DNA of 64,000 nucleotides. It comes from Endosaccharibacter trunci. Lineage in GTDB: Bacteria; Pseudomonadota; Alphaproteobacteria; Acetobacterales; Acetobacteraceae. Both the position numbers and the translations under genes were made by a program. Each line of letters begins with the position of its first letter. Positions within the stretch are counted from its first letter, which is position 1. Positions 1 through 9,428 of the stretch are shown one piece after another. The notes below the pieces were generated by a model. The model did not search any database, was not told where the DNA came from, and saw only the letters and a program-made list of their open reading frames with translations. The stretch is taken from NCBI GenBank assembly GCA_024515975.1, contig JAMSKV010000005.1, positions 1 through 64,000 on the forward strand, in the 5' to 3' direction.

Positions 1-287
1 CGCTCGACTTGCAGCGAGTGATTTTTATACTGACGATCTATTACCAGCGATGCGGCACAGACGACAGAAAGATCCGAATGACGTCCGGTGAGGTGGCTCG
101 GAAACGATGATTATTCCGCGGGCGGTGGGAGCGCCGTAACCGCTGGTTTCACGACGAATACGCGCGGACGGGGACCGACCCCGACAGCGGTGGACTGCGC
201 TCTCCGCGGCGCAACGTCTCGTTCCTTGAGGCATGACCCGGACGGATTGCGCCCGCGACGGTCCAAACAACCGTCGATCCACCGTCT
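1..287. other. Non-coding window edge downstream of ku
   Basis: I see no supported gene here. Overlapping reading frames exist on both strands but have biased composition, no recognisable domain and no convincing ribosome binding site. A short GC-rich inverted repeat (GGGG-5-CCCC) occurs near 169-181, but it has no T-run and is not called as a terminator. Confidence 0.5.
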
Positions 288-1169
288 TCAGGCTGATTTT
301 CGCCGGGTCTGCTTGCAGCCGCTTTTCTTCCTGGCGGGCGTCGCGGTCTTTGTTTTCCGAGTGGCGGCCTTGGTCGGTTCCTTTTTTCCGCCCAGGCTGT
401 TCCGCAGCGCCGCCATGAGATCGACTACGTTGCCGCGATCCTCTTCTTCTTCCGGCACGCTGAGGTCCTCGCCTTTCAGCTTGGCCTCGATCACGTCGCG
501 CAGGCGGGCCTCGTAGCGATCCTCCATGTCGGCTGGATCGAATGTCGCGGTTTGGCGGTCGATCAGCTTCACCGCCAGGGACACCATCTCCTTGTCCGGC
601 GCGGCATCCGGGATCTCCTCGAACAGCGTGTCCGGCGCCGCGATCTCGCGCATGTCGTGCAGCGTGTGCAGGACGATGCCTTTGCCCAGAGGCATCAGCG
701 CCACGGCCCGCTCGCGTCGCGCGATCACGAGGCGCGACAGGGCGACGCGTCGCGTCTTGGCGATCGCCGCACGCAGCACCACGAACACGTCGTCCGCCCG
801 GTTCCTCTCCGTGCCGTCCGGGACCAGATAATAGGAGCTGTCGTAATACACGGGGTCGATCGCATCTCCCGGCACGAACTTCTCGACCGTCAGAACCGAT
901 GAGCTGTCTATTCGCGCGCGCTCGAAATCGTCGTCGTCCAGCAGGACGTAGTGATCCTTCTTGAACTCGAAACCGCGGCGCAGCGAACGCCGCGACAGTT
1001 CCTCGTCGGTCTCCGCATCCTGCGTCACCATGCGCACACGGTTGCCCGTATCGGGATTGATGAAGTGAAAATGCAGCGACTCTCCCGGCTGGCGCACGCT
1101 GTAGAGCGCCACAGGGCAGGACACGAGCGCCAGACGGAGCTGGCCGCGCCAGATCGGTCGTTCAGCCAT
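288..1169 (-). CDS. ku: Non-homologous end joining protein Ku
   Basis: Bacterial Ku, 293 aa. It forms a homodimeric ring that binds DNA double-strand ends and recruits LigD in two-protein NHEJ. The N-terminus (WRGQLRLALVSCPVALY) and the following Ku beta-barrel core to about residue 255 match the family, and length is typical. The last ~30 residues are Lys/Arg/Thr-rich, as in many bacterial Ku proteins, where this tail contacts DNA. Its ATG overlaps the end of ligD by 8 nt, so the two genes are translationally coupled with ligD first. Family assignment is confident; in vivo NHEJ activity is inferred. Confidence 0.95.
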   Translation of the reverse strand: MAERPIWRGQLRLALVSCPVALYSVRQPGESLHFHFINPDTGNRVRMVTQDAETDEELSRRSLRRGFEFKKDHYVLLDDDDFERARIDSSSVLTVEKFVPGDAIDPVYYDSSYYLVPDGTERNRADDVFVVLRAAIAKTRRVALSRLVIARRERAVALMPLGKGIVLHTLHDMREIAAPDTLFEEIPDAAPDKEMVSLAVKLIDRQTATFDPADMEDRYEARLRDVIEAKLKGEDLSVPEEEEDRGNVVDLMAALRNSLGGKKEPTKAATRKTKTATPARKKSGCKQTRRKSA

Positions 1170-3714
1170 GCTTGCGTGTCCTTGTCTTGGGTGCCGGTTT
1201 GGCGGCCGGAAGATCCCGTCTGGCCTTGTCGAAATCGGCCCAGGGATCGGCCCTCTGTTTCTTCAGCCGATCCGGCACGGTACGGATCGTGTGGGCGTCG
1301 AACCGCATGTCGGGTTTCAGCTCGCGCCAGTGCAGCGGCGTCGCCACGCCGGCGCCGGGGCGGGCGCGCGGCGAGAACGAACACACGGCGGTGCTGCCGA
1401 GCCCATTGCGCAGCCAGTCCACCAGGATGCGGCCTTTGCGATCCTTCTTTCGCGTGGTGGAGACGTAGAGCGACGGTGCGTCCTGCTCCATCTCCTCCGC
1501 GAACTGCCGGCACCAGGCGCGCACCGTGTCCCAATCCGCGTCCGTCCGCACCGGCGCGACCACATGCAGTCCCTTGCCGCCGGAGGTTCGGCAGAACGCC
1601 GCCAGACCGCGTTTCTCCAGCCTGGCTCGCACGTCCCGCGCCGCGGCGACGATCTCCTTCGCGCCGACGCCTTCGCCTGGATCGAGATCGAACACCAGGC
1701 GGTCGGCATGCAGCGGATCGTCGCCGGCAGCACCCCATCCGTGCAGTTCGATCGCCGCGATCTGCGCCGCCGCGACGAAGCCCTGCTCGTCCGGCATCGC
1801 CACGAAGGGCGCACCGTTCGCCTCGCCCTCTTGCAGGGTGTCCGGCATGCCGCGCCCGAGATGTTTCTGGAAGAAATGCTCACCCGCGATGCCGTCGGGG
1901 CAGCGCACGAAAGCCAGCGGCCGACCGACGATCTCGCCCGACGCGTGTTTCGCCACCGCCTGCCAGTACAGCGCCAGATCGCGCTTGGTGATGGCCGCGC
2001 CGGTCTCGTCTTCCGGCCAGAGAGGGCGATCCTGGTGAGTCAGGCGCTGGCCGTCGAGCGTGTCCCGGTCCCGCCCATTTCGTTTGCTGACCACGATGCG
2101 CGTGCGGGACCGTTCGCTGCCGAGTTGGCGCCGTTCGGCCTCCGCGTCCGGCGGCTCGCGCACCACCTCGGCCGCTGGCTTGTCTTCCCGCAGCCCCAGG
2201 AAAGCGGCCTGTCGCAGCATGCCGCCGCCGGTGAAGCCCGCGAAACGGATCTCCGCCACCAGCTCCGGTTTCACCCAGATCGTGTTCCGTGGCGGGGTTT
2301 CGGTGCCCAGCAGAACGCGGGGTTGGTCCGACGCCAGCGCTTTCAGCCGCGTCGCCAGATCGCTCAGCACACGACCGGAGAAGCCGGTGCCGCAGCCACC
2401 AGCGAAATGCAGCGCACCATCCCGGTCATGGAAGCCGAGCTGGAGCGCTCCCAGGCCGTGGCGCGATCCGTTCGGCGGCGTGTAGCCGATCACCACGAAC
2501 TCCTCGCGGTTCTCACACTTCACCTTCACCCAGTCGTCGCCGCGGCCGGCGCGATAGGGTGAATCGGCTTTCTTGCAGACAATACCCTCGAGCCCGATCG
2601 CGCAGGCCTCCTTCCGCACCCGCGATGCGGCCTGATCGAAATGCTCGCTGAAGCGCAGCCTTCTGCTCTCGGGCAGCAGGGATTCGAGCGCGGCACGGCG
2701 CTCCCGCAAGGGCAGGGGACGCAGATCGGTCCCGTCGCGATGCAGCAGGTCGAAGGCGTAGAAGACGAGTGGCCCGGTCTTGCCAGCGGACAAGGCTGCC
2801 TGCAGCCGGGAGAAGGAGGAGCGGCCGTCCTTGTCCAGCGCCACCAGCTCGCCATCCAGCATCAGGGTCTGGGCCGGCAGAGCAGAGAGGCTTTCCGCCA
2901 GCGCCGGCAGGCGATCGGTCCAGTCCAGGCCGTTGCGGGTGATGATCCGTACGCTGTCGCCCTCCTTCCGGCACAGCATCCGATAGCCGTCGAACTTGAT
3001 CTCACTGATCCAGCCGGGTCCGGTAGGAGCCGTCTTCACCAGCTTTGCCAGTTGCGGCGCCTGTGTGTCGGGCAGAGCGGCGTTGCCGGTCTTCGGGTTT
3101 CGGCTTCGGGCGCCGGGGCGTTTCTTCGGCCGTTCGAGCGGCGTCTTTTCCAGTGCCGCCGCGTCCGCCTCCGGCCGCTCCAGCGCATCGCGCTCCTTGA
3201 TCAGGAGCCAGCTTTCGCCTTTCTCGCGCGGTCTCGGCTTCAGCCGAACCAGCACGAACCCGCCTTTGAGCCGCTCGCCGTCCAGGGTGAACTTCAGCTC
3301 TCCCGCCGCCAGGGCGGCTTCCGGATCCTCCGCGACCGGCGCCCAGGTGCCTCGGTCCCAGGTTTCCACTGTGCCGGCGCCGTAATTGCCCTCCGGGATG
3401 GTGCCCTCGAATCCGGCATAGGAAACTGGATGGTCCTCGACATGCATCGCCAGGCGCTTATGCGCCGGGTCCATGGAAGGCCCCTTCGGCACCGCCCAGC
3501 TCCACAGCACGCCGCCATGTTCGAGCCGGAAATCCCAATGCAGACGCGAGGCATCGTGCTTCTGCACCACGAAGATCGGCTTGCCGGTCTTCCGGCTGGG
3601 CCCGGATTCGAAATCGGGTTCCGGCGTTCGAGCGAAATCGCGCATTTCCCCGTAGCGCCGGCCGGCGCTGCTCTTGCTCGCAGCCTTGCGGGAAGATTCG
3701 CGTGCCATTCGCAT
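1162..3714 (-). CDS. ligD: Multifunctional ATP-dependent DNA ligase LigD (phosphoesterase-ligase-polymerase)
   Basis: 850 aa, in the domain order phosphoesterase, ligase, polymerase. The N-terminal 3'-phosphoesterase lies at about residues 40-190, with the HDASRLHWDFRLEHGG stretch at 53-68. The ATP-dependent ligase runs from about 215 to 520, with the adenylation motif EIKFDGYR and catalytic Lys240. The primase-like polymerase runs from about 555 to 845, with the FDLDPGEG metal-binding motif and SGGKGLHVV. All three active sites look intact. It heals and seals Ku-bound ends. It heads an operon with ku. A second Met lies two codons downstream (3708). The start is 37 bp from the divergent debranching gene, so both promoters must sit in or around that short gap. 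Confidence 0.95.
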   Translation of the reverse strand: MRMARESSRKAASKSSAGRRYGEMRDFARTPEPDFESGPSRKTGKPIFVVQKHDASRLHWDFRLEHGGVLWSWAVPKGPSMDPAHKRLAMHVEDHPVSYAGFEGTIPEGNYGAGTVETWDRGTWAPVAEDPEAALAAGELKFTLDGERLKGGFVLVRLKPRPREKGESWLLIKERDALERPEADAAALEKTPLERPKKRPGARSRNPKTGNAALPDTQAPQLAKLVKTAPTGPGWISEIKFDGYRMLCRKEGDSVRIITRNGLDWTDRLPALAESLSALPAQTLMLDGELVALDKDGRSSFSRLQAALSAGKTGPLVFYAFDLLHRDGTDLRPLPLRERRAALESLLPESRRLRFSEHFDQAASRVRKEACAIGLEGIVCKKADSPYRAGRGDDWVKVKCENREEFVVIGYTPPNGSRHGLGALQLGFHDRDGALHFAGGCGTGFSGRVLSDLATRLKALASDQPRVLLGTETPPRNTIWVKPELVAEIRFAGFTGGGMLRQAAFLGLREDKPAAEVVREPPDAEAERRQLGSERSRTRIVVSKRNGRDRDTLDGQRLTHQDRPLWPEDETGAAITKRDLALYWQAVAKHASGEIVGRPLAFVRCPDGIAGEHFFQKHLGRGMPDTLQEGEANGAPFVAMPDEQGFVAAAQIAAIELHGWGAAGDDPLHADRLVFDLDPGEGVGAKEIVAAARDVRARLEKRGLAAFCRTSGGKGLHVVAPVRTDADWDTVRAWCRQFAEEMEQDAPSLYVSTTRKKDRKGRILVDWLRNGLGSTAVCSFSPRARPGAGVATPLHWRELKPDMRFDAHTIRTVPDRLKKQRADPWADFDKARRDLPAAKPAPKTRTRKHG

Positions 3715-3751
3715 GCGGAACGTTCAAGGTTTCGGGGGGTTGCCCGGTTGC

Positions 3752-6016
3752 ATGATGTCCCGGAGCGGGCAGGATGCGGTGGTCGCACTCGGACCTGAGG
3801 ATGCCGCCTTGGACCATCAGCCTGATACCGCCCCTCCGCACGACGATGCCGCCGCGGCGCGCCCGCCGCAGGACGGATATCCGGTCGGCGCCAGCGCGAT
3901 CCTGGCCGATCGTCGCCTGCACACGCTGAAATTCGGCGACCTGTTCGGGGTGTTCGACGGGACAGGCAACATCCTGACCGGTCCCGGCATCGCCGATGGG
4001 CTGTACTATCTCGACACCCGCCATCTCTCTGCGCTGTCGCTGTCCATCGCCGGTCAGCCGCCGATCCTGCTCAGCGCCACCTTGCGGGAAAACAACGCCA
4101 CGCTGAGCTGCGACCTGACCAATCCCGATCTGGTGCTGGACGGGCGCAAGATCGATCACGACCTTTTGCATGTCCGGCGCACCATGTTCCTGCGTCAGCA
4201 GACCTCGTTCGAGCGCATCCAGGTGCGCAACTACGACGTGGAGGAGCGCACGCTGACGGTGGAGATCCGCTTCGCCGCCGATTTCGTCGATCTGTTCGAG
4301 GTGCGCGGCACGCCGAGAGCAAAACACGGCCGCATGCGCCCGGCCGAGATCGACGGCGACACCGTTCTGCTGGGCTATGAGGGGCTGGACGATCGTCTGC
4401 GCACCACGCGCCTGCGCTTCGCGCCGATGCCGGACCGCCTCACCGCGGACAGCGCCTCGTTCACCCTCAGGCTCAAGCCTGGCCAGCGCCAGCTGATCCA
4501 TGTGGAGGCAAGCTGCAACCCGGTCTCGAAGCCGGAAAGGGGCGTCGCGGAAAGCTTCCTGTATTCGCTGGTCGAGGCGCGGCGCGGCTTGCGCGTGTCT
4601 TCCTCGCGGGCGGCGGCGATCGCGTCCTCGAACGAGATCTTCAACGAGGCCATCCGTCGCTGCATTTGCGACATCTACATGCTGCTGACGGAGAAGCCGG
4701 AAGGGCCGTACCCCTATGCCGGCGTGCCCTGGTACTCCACCGCCTTCGGCCGCGACGCGTTGATCACCGCGCTGCAATGCCTATGGCTCGATCCCGCGAT
4801 CGCGCATGGCGTCCTGAACTATCTGGCCCGTCACCAGGCCGACAAAGTGGACCCGATCGCCGATGCGGAGCCGGGCAAGATCCTGCACGAGGTGCGCCAT
4901 GGCGAGATGGCGCAGTTGGGCGAGGTGCCGTTCCGGCATTACTACGGCAGCGTCGATTCCACGCCGCTCTTCGTGATGCTGGCCGGCGAGTATCTGGACC
5001 GTACCGGCGACGTGGCCACCGTGGCGACTCTCTGGCCGCATATCGAGCGGGCGATCGGCTGGATCGAGCAGTACGGCGACCGTGACGGCGACGGATTCGT
5101 GGAATACGGCCGACGTAACAAGGACGGGCTGGTCAACCAGGGCTGGAAGGACAGCTTCGATTCCGTGTTCCATGCCGACGGCACGCTGGCCGAAGGCCCG
5201 ATCGCGCTGTGCGAGGTGCAGGGCTATGTCTATGCCGCCCGCCGCGCCGCCGCTGCCATCGCCCAGCGCATCGGCCACGTCGCTTTCGCCGAACGCATGA
5301 CCGAGGCAGCCGAGCGTCTGCGCGTCGCCTTCAACACACGCTTCTGGATCGAGGAGCTCGGCACCTACGCCATCGCGCTGGACGGAAAGAAGCAGCCCTG
5401 CGCCGTGCGTTCTTCCAATGCCGGCCACCTGCTCATGTGCGGCATCGTCCCGCCGGATCGCGCGGCGCGGATCGTGTCCGGGCTGATGGGGCGCAACTTC
5501 TTTTCCGGCTGGGGCATCCGCACCATCCCCGCCGGCGAGGCGCGCTACAATCCGATGGCGTATCACAACGGCTCGGTCTGGCCGCACGACAATGCCATCA
5601 TCGCTCTCGGCCTCGCGCGCTACGGCTACAAGGACGAGGCGGCGCGCGTGTTCGGCGGTCTGTTCGACGCCGCGCTTTATGCCGATCTGCGCCGCCTGCC
5701 GGAACTGTTCTGCGGCTTCGCCCGCCAGCGCGGCGAGGGGCCGGTGAAATATCCGGTGGCGTGTTCCCCGCAGGCCTGGGCGGCGGCAACCATCCCGTCG
5801 CTGATGCAGGCCTCGCTCGGCATCCGCTTCGATCCGTTCACGGTCACCGTGCATTTCGAACGGCCGCGCCTGCCGCCCTTCCTGGATGAGGTGACGCTCT
5901 ACAATCTCTCCGTCGGCGGGGCGAAGGTGACGGTGCATCTGCAGCGCGTCGGCACCGAGGTGGCGCTGAACGTGATCGAGCGCGACGGGCCGATCAAGGT
6001 GCAGCTCACGAGCTGA
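3752..6016 (+). CDS. Glycogen debranching-type amylo-alpha-1,6-glucosidase
   Basis: About 754 aa. The N-terminal half is the beta-rich 'glycogen debranching enzyme, bacterial/archaeal N-terminal' type (LADRRLHTLKFGDLFGVFDGTGN near the start). The C-terminal half is an (alpha/alpha)6 glucosidase-like domain with WYSTAFGRDAL and YNPMAYHNGSVWPHDNA, expected to hydrolyse alpha-1,6 branch linkages in glucans. No signal peptide is seen, so it is probably cytoplasmic. I place the start at the tandem ATGs at 3752/3755, preceded by GGGGGG; a longer frame from 3674 would overlap ligD. No glg or trehalose genes flank it, so the natural substrate is uncertain. Family confident, specificity not. Confidence 0.88.
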   Translation: MMSRSGQDAVVALGPEDAALDHQPDTAPPHDDAAAARPPQDGYPVGASAILADRRLHTLKFGDLFGVFDGTGNILTGPGIADGLYYLDTRHLSALSLSIAGQPPILLSATLRENNATLSCDLTNPDLVLDGRKIDHDLLHVRRTMFLRQQTSFERIQVRNYDVEERTLTVEIRFAADFVDLFEVRGTPRAKHGRMRPAEIDGDTVLLGYEGLDDRLRTTRLRFAPMPDRLTADSASFTLRLKPGQRQLIHVEASCNPVSKPERGVAESFLYSLVEARRGLRVSSSRAAAIASSNEIFNEAIRRCICDIYMLLTEKPEGPYPYAGVPWYSTAFGRDALITALQCLWLDPAIAHGVLNYLARHQADKVDPIADAEPGKILHEVRHGEMAQLGEVPFRHYYGSVDSTPLFVMLAGEYLDRTGDVATVATLWPHIERAIGWIEQYGDRDGDGFVEYGRRNKDGLVNQGWKDSFDSVFHADGTLAEGPIALCEVQGYVYAARRAAAAIAQRIGHVAFAERMTEAAERLRVAFNTRFWIEELGTYAIALDGKKQPCAVRSSNAGHLLMCGIVPPDRAARIVSGLMGRNFFSGWGIRTIPAGEARYNPMAYHNGSVWPHDNAIIALGLARYGYKDEAARVFGGLFDAALYADLRRLPELFCGFARQRGEGPVKYPVACSPQAWAAATIPSLMQASLGIRFDPFTVTVHFERPRLPPFLDEVTLYNLSVGGAKVTVHLQRVGTEVALNVIERDGPIKVQLTS

Positions 6017-6024
6017 CAGGCGGC

Positions 6025-6054
6025 GGGGCGATCCAGCACAGGCGGGATCGCCCC
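6025..6054 (+). terminator. Hairpin after debranching gene
   Basis: Perfect 10-bp stem (GGGGCGATCC / GGATCGCCCC) with a 10-nt loop, 9 nt after the stop codon. No T-run follows, so it may be a 3'-end stabilising hairpin rather than a classical intrinsic terminator. Confidence 0.5.
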
Positions 6055-6144
6055 GTGCCACGCGGGGTGGGTAAGTGTTCACCCCGTCGCCGGCGGACGA
6101 AGCGAACGGAATGCGTATCGCACGCGGCAAAATCTATGAAAAGA

Positions 6145-6159
6145 ACGACGTATCGTCGT
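6145..6159. promoter_or_regulatory. Short inverted repeat upstream of CBS gene
   Basis: ACGACG-TAT-CGTCGT, a perfect 6-3-6 inverted repeat about 30 bp before the proposed GTG of the CBS-domain gene. It could be an operator or the base of a 5'-UTR hairpin. No regulator can be named. Confidence 0.3.
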
Positions 6160-6188
6160 ATCCTTCCCGAAAACGACGGGAGGCGACA

Positions 6189-6617
6189 GTGACCATTGCA
6201 TCCATCCTGGCGAACAAAAGCGCCAACACGATCAAGGTCGAGGCGGGCACGCCGATCGGGGAGGTGACGCGCATCCTCTACGAGAACAATATCGGCGCGG
6301 TCCTGGTGATGCGCGACGGCGAGTTGATCGGCTTCCTGTCGGATCGCGGCATCACCCGGGCCATGGCGCAGAATCCGAACGGGGTGCGCGCCATGCCGGC
6401 GGAAGCGGCGATGCGGCCCAGGCAATTCGAGACCACGCCGTCCAGCAGCATCGAGAGCGCGATGCGTCTGATGACCGACCACAAGGTGCGTTACCTGCCG
6501 GTGTTCGAGGATGGCACGCTGGTCGGCATCGTCTCGATCGGCGACGTGGTGAAGGCGCTGCTGGACCGGCAGACGGCCACGGTGGAAAGTCTGACCGCCT
6601 ATATCGCCCAGAGCTGA
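6189..6617 (+). CDS. CBS-domain pair protein
   Basis: 142 aa, essentially two CBS repeats (about residues 10-60 and 77-132) with the motifs VLVMRDGELIGFLSDRG and LPVFEDGTLVGIVSIGD. Stand-alone CBS pairs of this size bind adenine nucleotides and act as energy-sensing modules on unknown partners. GTG at 6189 is chosen because GGGAGG lies 5 nt upstream; the in-frame extension back to 6075 has non-family sequence. No enzymatic domain is attached. Neighbours give no functional clue. Confidence 0.88.
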   Translation: MTIASILANKSANTIKVEAGTPIGEVTRILYENNIGAVLVMRDGELIGFLSDRGITRAMAQNPNGVRAMPAEAAMRPRQFETTPSSSIESAMRLMTDHKVRYLPVFEDGTLVGIVSIGDVVKALLDRQTATVESLTAYIAQS

Positions 6618-6700
6618 CGCTGGCACTGCGCCGATCCGTCTTGCCCGGCGCGTCGGGGCGGCACACCATCGCCGCTCTCGACGCCCCGGAGTGCAACGCC

Positions 6701-7333
6701 TTGGTCCTGGATAGACGAACCCTCCTCGCCGCCGCCGCCATGGCCGGGCTTCCGATCGCCGGGCTGCGTTCGGCGCGTGCCACCGTTCCGGCCGGCGTGA
6801 CGGCGGCAACCTTGCCCGAACACAGCCTGGGCGATCCGAACGCCAAGGTCGTGGTCCAGGAATGGTTCTCGCTCACCTGCACCCATTGCGCGCATTTCAG
6901 CCAGATCGTGTTTCCCGAGATCAAGGCGAAGCTGATCGACACCGGCAAGATCCGCTACACCTTCCATGATTACCCGCTGGATCAGGTTGCGCTGGCGGCG
7001 GCGATGATCGCGGACTCGCTGCCGGAGGACCGTTATCTGCCGTTCATCGAGGCGCTGTTCGCGAGCCAGGATCGCTGGGCGTTCGATCGCTCGGCCGATC
7101 CCATGGCCATGCTGCGGCAGAATGCCCTGCTGGCCGGCATGCCGGGGGGCGCCGCGGACGCCGCGCTGCACGACGACGCGCTGCGCCGGGCGATCATCGA
7201 GCGGCAGGACCAGGCGACCCGGCAATACAACATCACCGGCACGCCATGCTTCGTGTTCAATCAGACTGTGCAGGCGAACGTGCCGGATTATGCGAGCTTC
7301 GCCCGCTATGCGGCGGAGGCGGGTGCTGCGTAG
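6701..7333 (+). CDS. DsbA-family thiol:disulfide protein with Tat-like signal
   Basis: About 210 aa from TTG 6701 (GGAG 9 nt upstream); ATG 6641 would add 20 residues. The N-terminus reads LDRRTLLAAAAMAG, a twin-arginine-like signal ending near the ATVPAG region. The mature part is a DsbA-like thioredoxin fold with active site CTHC (Cys60 and Cys63 from the TTG start) and the cis-Pro loop ITGTPCFVF near the C-terminus. The extra Cys beside the cis-Pro is notable. Expected role is periplasmic disulfide oxidation or isomerisation. No DsbB/DsbD partner is adjacent. Family confident, direction of redox reaction unknown. Confidence 0.88.
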   Translation: MVLDRRTLLAAAAMAGLPIAGLRSARATVPAGVTAATLPEHSLGDPNAKVVVQEWFSLTCTHCAHFSQIVFPEIKAKLIDTGKIRYTFHDYPLDQVALAAAMIADSLPEDRYLPFIEALFASQDRWAFDRSADPMAMLRQNALLAGMPGGAADAALHDDALRRAIIERQDQATRQYNITGTPCFVFNQTVQANVPDYASFARYAAEAGAA

Positions 7334-7344
7334 GGCCGGAAGGG

Positions 7345-7461
7345 GCTTCTTTTTCTGAAGAAAAAGAAGCAAAAAGACTTGTGAACGTTTGGGTCGGAGA
7401 ACCGGCAACGCACGCAGCTGAGCGGACAGAAGTTCTTTGGTTCTTTCTTTCAAGAAAGAAC
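7345..7461. repeat. Compound palindromic repeat, copy A (117 bp)
   Basis: Two perfect hairpins (7345-7370, 11-bp stem with TGAA loop; 7440-7461, 10-bp stem) flank a ~70-bp core that itself contains an imperfect inverted repeat. In reverse orientation it matches the copy at 51258-51374, which is also 117 bp. It lies in the gap between the convergent dsbA-like and exporter ATPase genes. The pyrimidine-rich tracts and strong stems suggest bidirectional termination. Confidence 0.85.
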
Positions 7462-7474
7462 AGATCTTCCATCT

Positions 7475-8302
7475 CTACAACGCCGGCGCTGCGCCGCTCT
7501 CGTAGCGGGTCATGATATCGTCCACCGGGCCGTCGGCGACGATGCGCCCGGCTTCCAGCCAGATCAGGCGCGTGCACCACTGCCGCAGCACATCCGGCAT
7601 ATGCGAGGTCAGCACCAGGATCTCGGCGCCGCGCACCACCGTTTCCAGACGTGCATGCGCCTTGTCGCGAAACCGGGAATCGCCGGCCATGAACCATTCG
7701 TCCATCAGCAGGATCTGCGGCGCGATGGCGGTGGCGAGGCCGAAGCCGAGCCGCACCACCATGCCGGAGGAATAGAGCCGCACCGGCAGGTCCATGAACG
7801 GCCCCAGGGCGGCGAACCCCTCCACATCCTCCTCCAGCGCGCGAATGCCGGTGGCGTCAAGCCCGACATAGCGGCCGCGCAGCGTGATGTTCTCGCGTCC
7901 GGTCAGGTCGAGATTCATGCCGAAATTGGTGTCGAGCAGCGTATTGACCGAGCCGCCGGTATGGATGCGACCGGCCACGGGCTCGTAGATTCCCCCCAGC
8001 ACGCGCAGCAGGCTCGACTTGCCGGCGCCATTGCGACCGACGATGCCGAGCCGTTCGCCGGACCGGACGGAGAAGGTGAGGTCGCGCAGCGCCTGCACCA
8101 CCACGCGACGGGTGGCGTTCGGGTCGTCCGGGCTGCGTCCCGCGCGCCCGAGCCGGCCGCCCACCTTGCCCGATACGCCGCTCAGCACCGTCTTCTTCAG
8201 CGAGCGTGCGCCGCCATGGTAGAGCGGGAAGTCGAGCGACAGCGCCGTCACGTCGATGAAGGCGCGTCCGCCGGGTGGAACCGGGAGAGGGCTGGCCAGC
8301 AT
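7475..8302 (-). CDS. ABC-2 polysaccharide export ATP-binding protein (Wzt/KpsT-like)
   Basis: 275 aa. Walker A GIVGRNGAGKSS, the signature region LYSSGMVVRLGFG and Walker B ILLMDEW are of the O-antigen/capsule exporter ATPase type, where the ABC signature is the SSGM form. It ends shortly after the H-loop, so it lacks the C-terminal glycan-binding domain of long Wzt proteins. It should power the permease encoded 5 bp upstream to export a polysaccharide or its lipid-linked form across the inner membrane. ATG 8302 is chosen because the upstream frame runs into the permease gene. No glycosyltransferases adjoin, so the glycan is unknown. Confidence 0.9.
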   Translation of the reverse strand: MLASPLPVPPGGRAFIDVTALSLDFPLYHGGARSLKKTVLSGVSGKVGGRLGRAGRSPDDPNATRRVVVQALRDLTFSVRSGERLGIVGRNGAGKSSLLRVLGGIYEPVAGRIHTGGSVNTLLDTNFGMNLDLTGRENITLRGRYVGLDATGIRALEEDVEGFAALGPFMDLPVRLYSSGMVVRLGFGLATAIAPQILLMDEWFMAGDSRFRDKAHARLETVVRGAEILVLTSHMPDVLRQWCTRLIWLEAGRIVADGPVDDIMTRYESGAAPAL

Positions 8303-8307
8303 CGCCG

Positions 8308-9261
8308 TCAGACCCAGAAGGCGATGCGCGGACGCGCGCGCACGAACACCCGCCACGAGACCAGGCACAGCAGGGCGCTGTAAACCAGCGCGGCGACCCA
8401 GGTGAACACGCTCGGCGCCGTGCCCAGAAGCGGCGCACGCACCACCTCGAGAAGCGAGTCGAACGGATTGATCGGCAGCCACCAGGAGCGCGCGCCGAGC
8501 TGCGACGGCTTCCAGATCACGGGCGTGAGGTAATAGGCGATCTGCAGAAGGCTGCCGATGATCGGCGGCACGTCCCGGAAACGGGCGCAGATCGCGCCGA
8601 GCAGATAACAGGAGGCGGCGCCGTCCAGCAGCCACAGCGCCAGGCCCGGCAGGCACAGGAAGCCGGCGAGCCCCGGCCATTGTCCGAAGATGGCGAACAC
8701 CACCAGCGGCACGATCACGTTGTGGCCCAGCACGATCACGTTGCGCACCACGGTGCGGATCACCTGCACGGTGAACGGCATGCGCATGGAGCGGATGGTC
8801 TGCTCCGCGTCGATGAAGCTGTTGCAGGCCTCTCCGGCCAGGCCGCCGATGCCGGCCTGCCAGAGGATCAGGGACAGAGCGAGGTAGGGCAGGTACTCGG
8901 CCAGACCGATATGGAACAGCGTGGCATAGAGAAAGCCCATCGAGCCGACCATCACCGCGCTGGACAAAGTGAGCCAGAGTGGGCCCAAGGCGGACCCGCG
9001 ATAGCGCAGCTTGATGTCGAGCCAGCCCAGGGTGAAGGCGAGGCGCCAGAGCGCGATCCCGTCGCGCAGATCGGCACGCGCGGCGAGGCCGCGCACGCGC
9101 CGTCCGAGCCGGGCGTCGATCAGCATTTCCGGCATGTCGTCCAGGGAGCCGCCATGCGCCGCGCCGGCCAGGGCGGTCGCGGAGCCGGGCGCGCCGATCG
9201 GTCCGGCCGCGTCGCGGTCCGGCTCGGACGAAGGCTCCGTCACGGATGGCAGCGCGCTCAT
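8308..9261 (-). CDS. ABC-2 polysaccharide export permease (Wzm/KpsM-like)
   Basis: About 317 aa from ATG 9261. The ~85-residue N-terminal cytoplasmic part is followed by six predicted hydrophobic segments in the C-terminal ~240 residues, typical of ABC2_membrane exporters (LRYRGSALGPLWLTLS is the conserved pre-TM1 motif). It pairs with the downstream ATPase (5-bp gap, same strand) as a polysaccharide exporter. The longer reading frame to 9366 adds 35 residues of unlikely sequence. Stand-alone pairs like this often serve glycan clusters elsewhere on the chromosome. Confidence 0.88.
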   Translation of the reverse strand: MSALPSVTEPSSEPDRDAAGPIGAPGSATALAGAAHGGSLDDMPEMLIDARLGRRVRGLAARADLRDGIALWRLAFTLGWLDIKLRYRGSALGPLWLTLSSAVMVGSMGFLYATLFHIGLAEYLPYLALSLILWQAGIGGLAGEACNSFIDAEQTIRSMRMPFTVQVIRTVVRNVIVLGHNVIVPLVVFAIFGQWPGLAGFLCLPGLALWLLDGAASCYLLGAICARFRDVPPIIGSLLQIAYYLTPVIWKPSQLGARSWWLPINPFDSLLEVVRAPLLGTAPSVFTWVAALVYSALLCLVSWRVFVRARPRIAFWV

Positions 9262-9428
9262 GGGTGCGGCGTAGCCGATCCCGCCGTGCCCGGCAACGTA
9301 TCGCGCGGGTCGGGTTTGGGCGCACCGTGACGATTCTACGTCGGAATCGGTCTTAAATTCGCCCAACAGATGCTTGATGTTGCGGCAGAGATGGAGCCAC
9401 TGTAAGGCGGAGGAACGGTTTTCTCCAC

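Noticed and set aside
1168-3798. Long plus-strand frames opposite ligD
   Set aside because: Shadows; the minus strand carries intact ligase and polymerase motifs.
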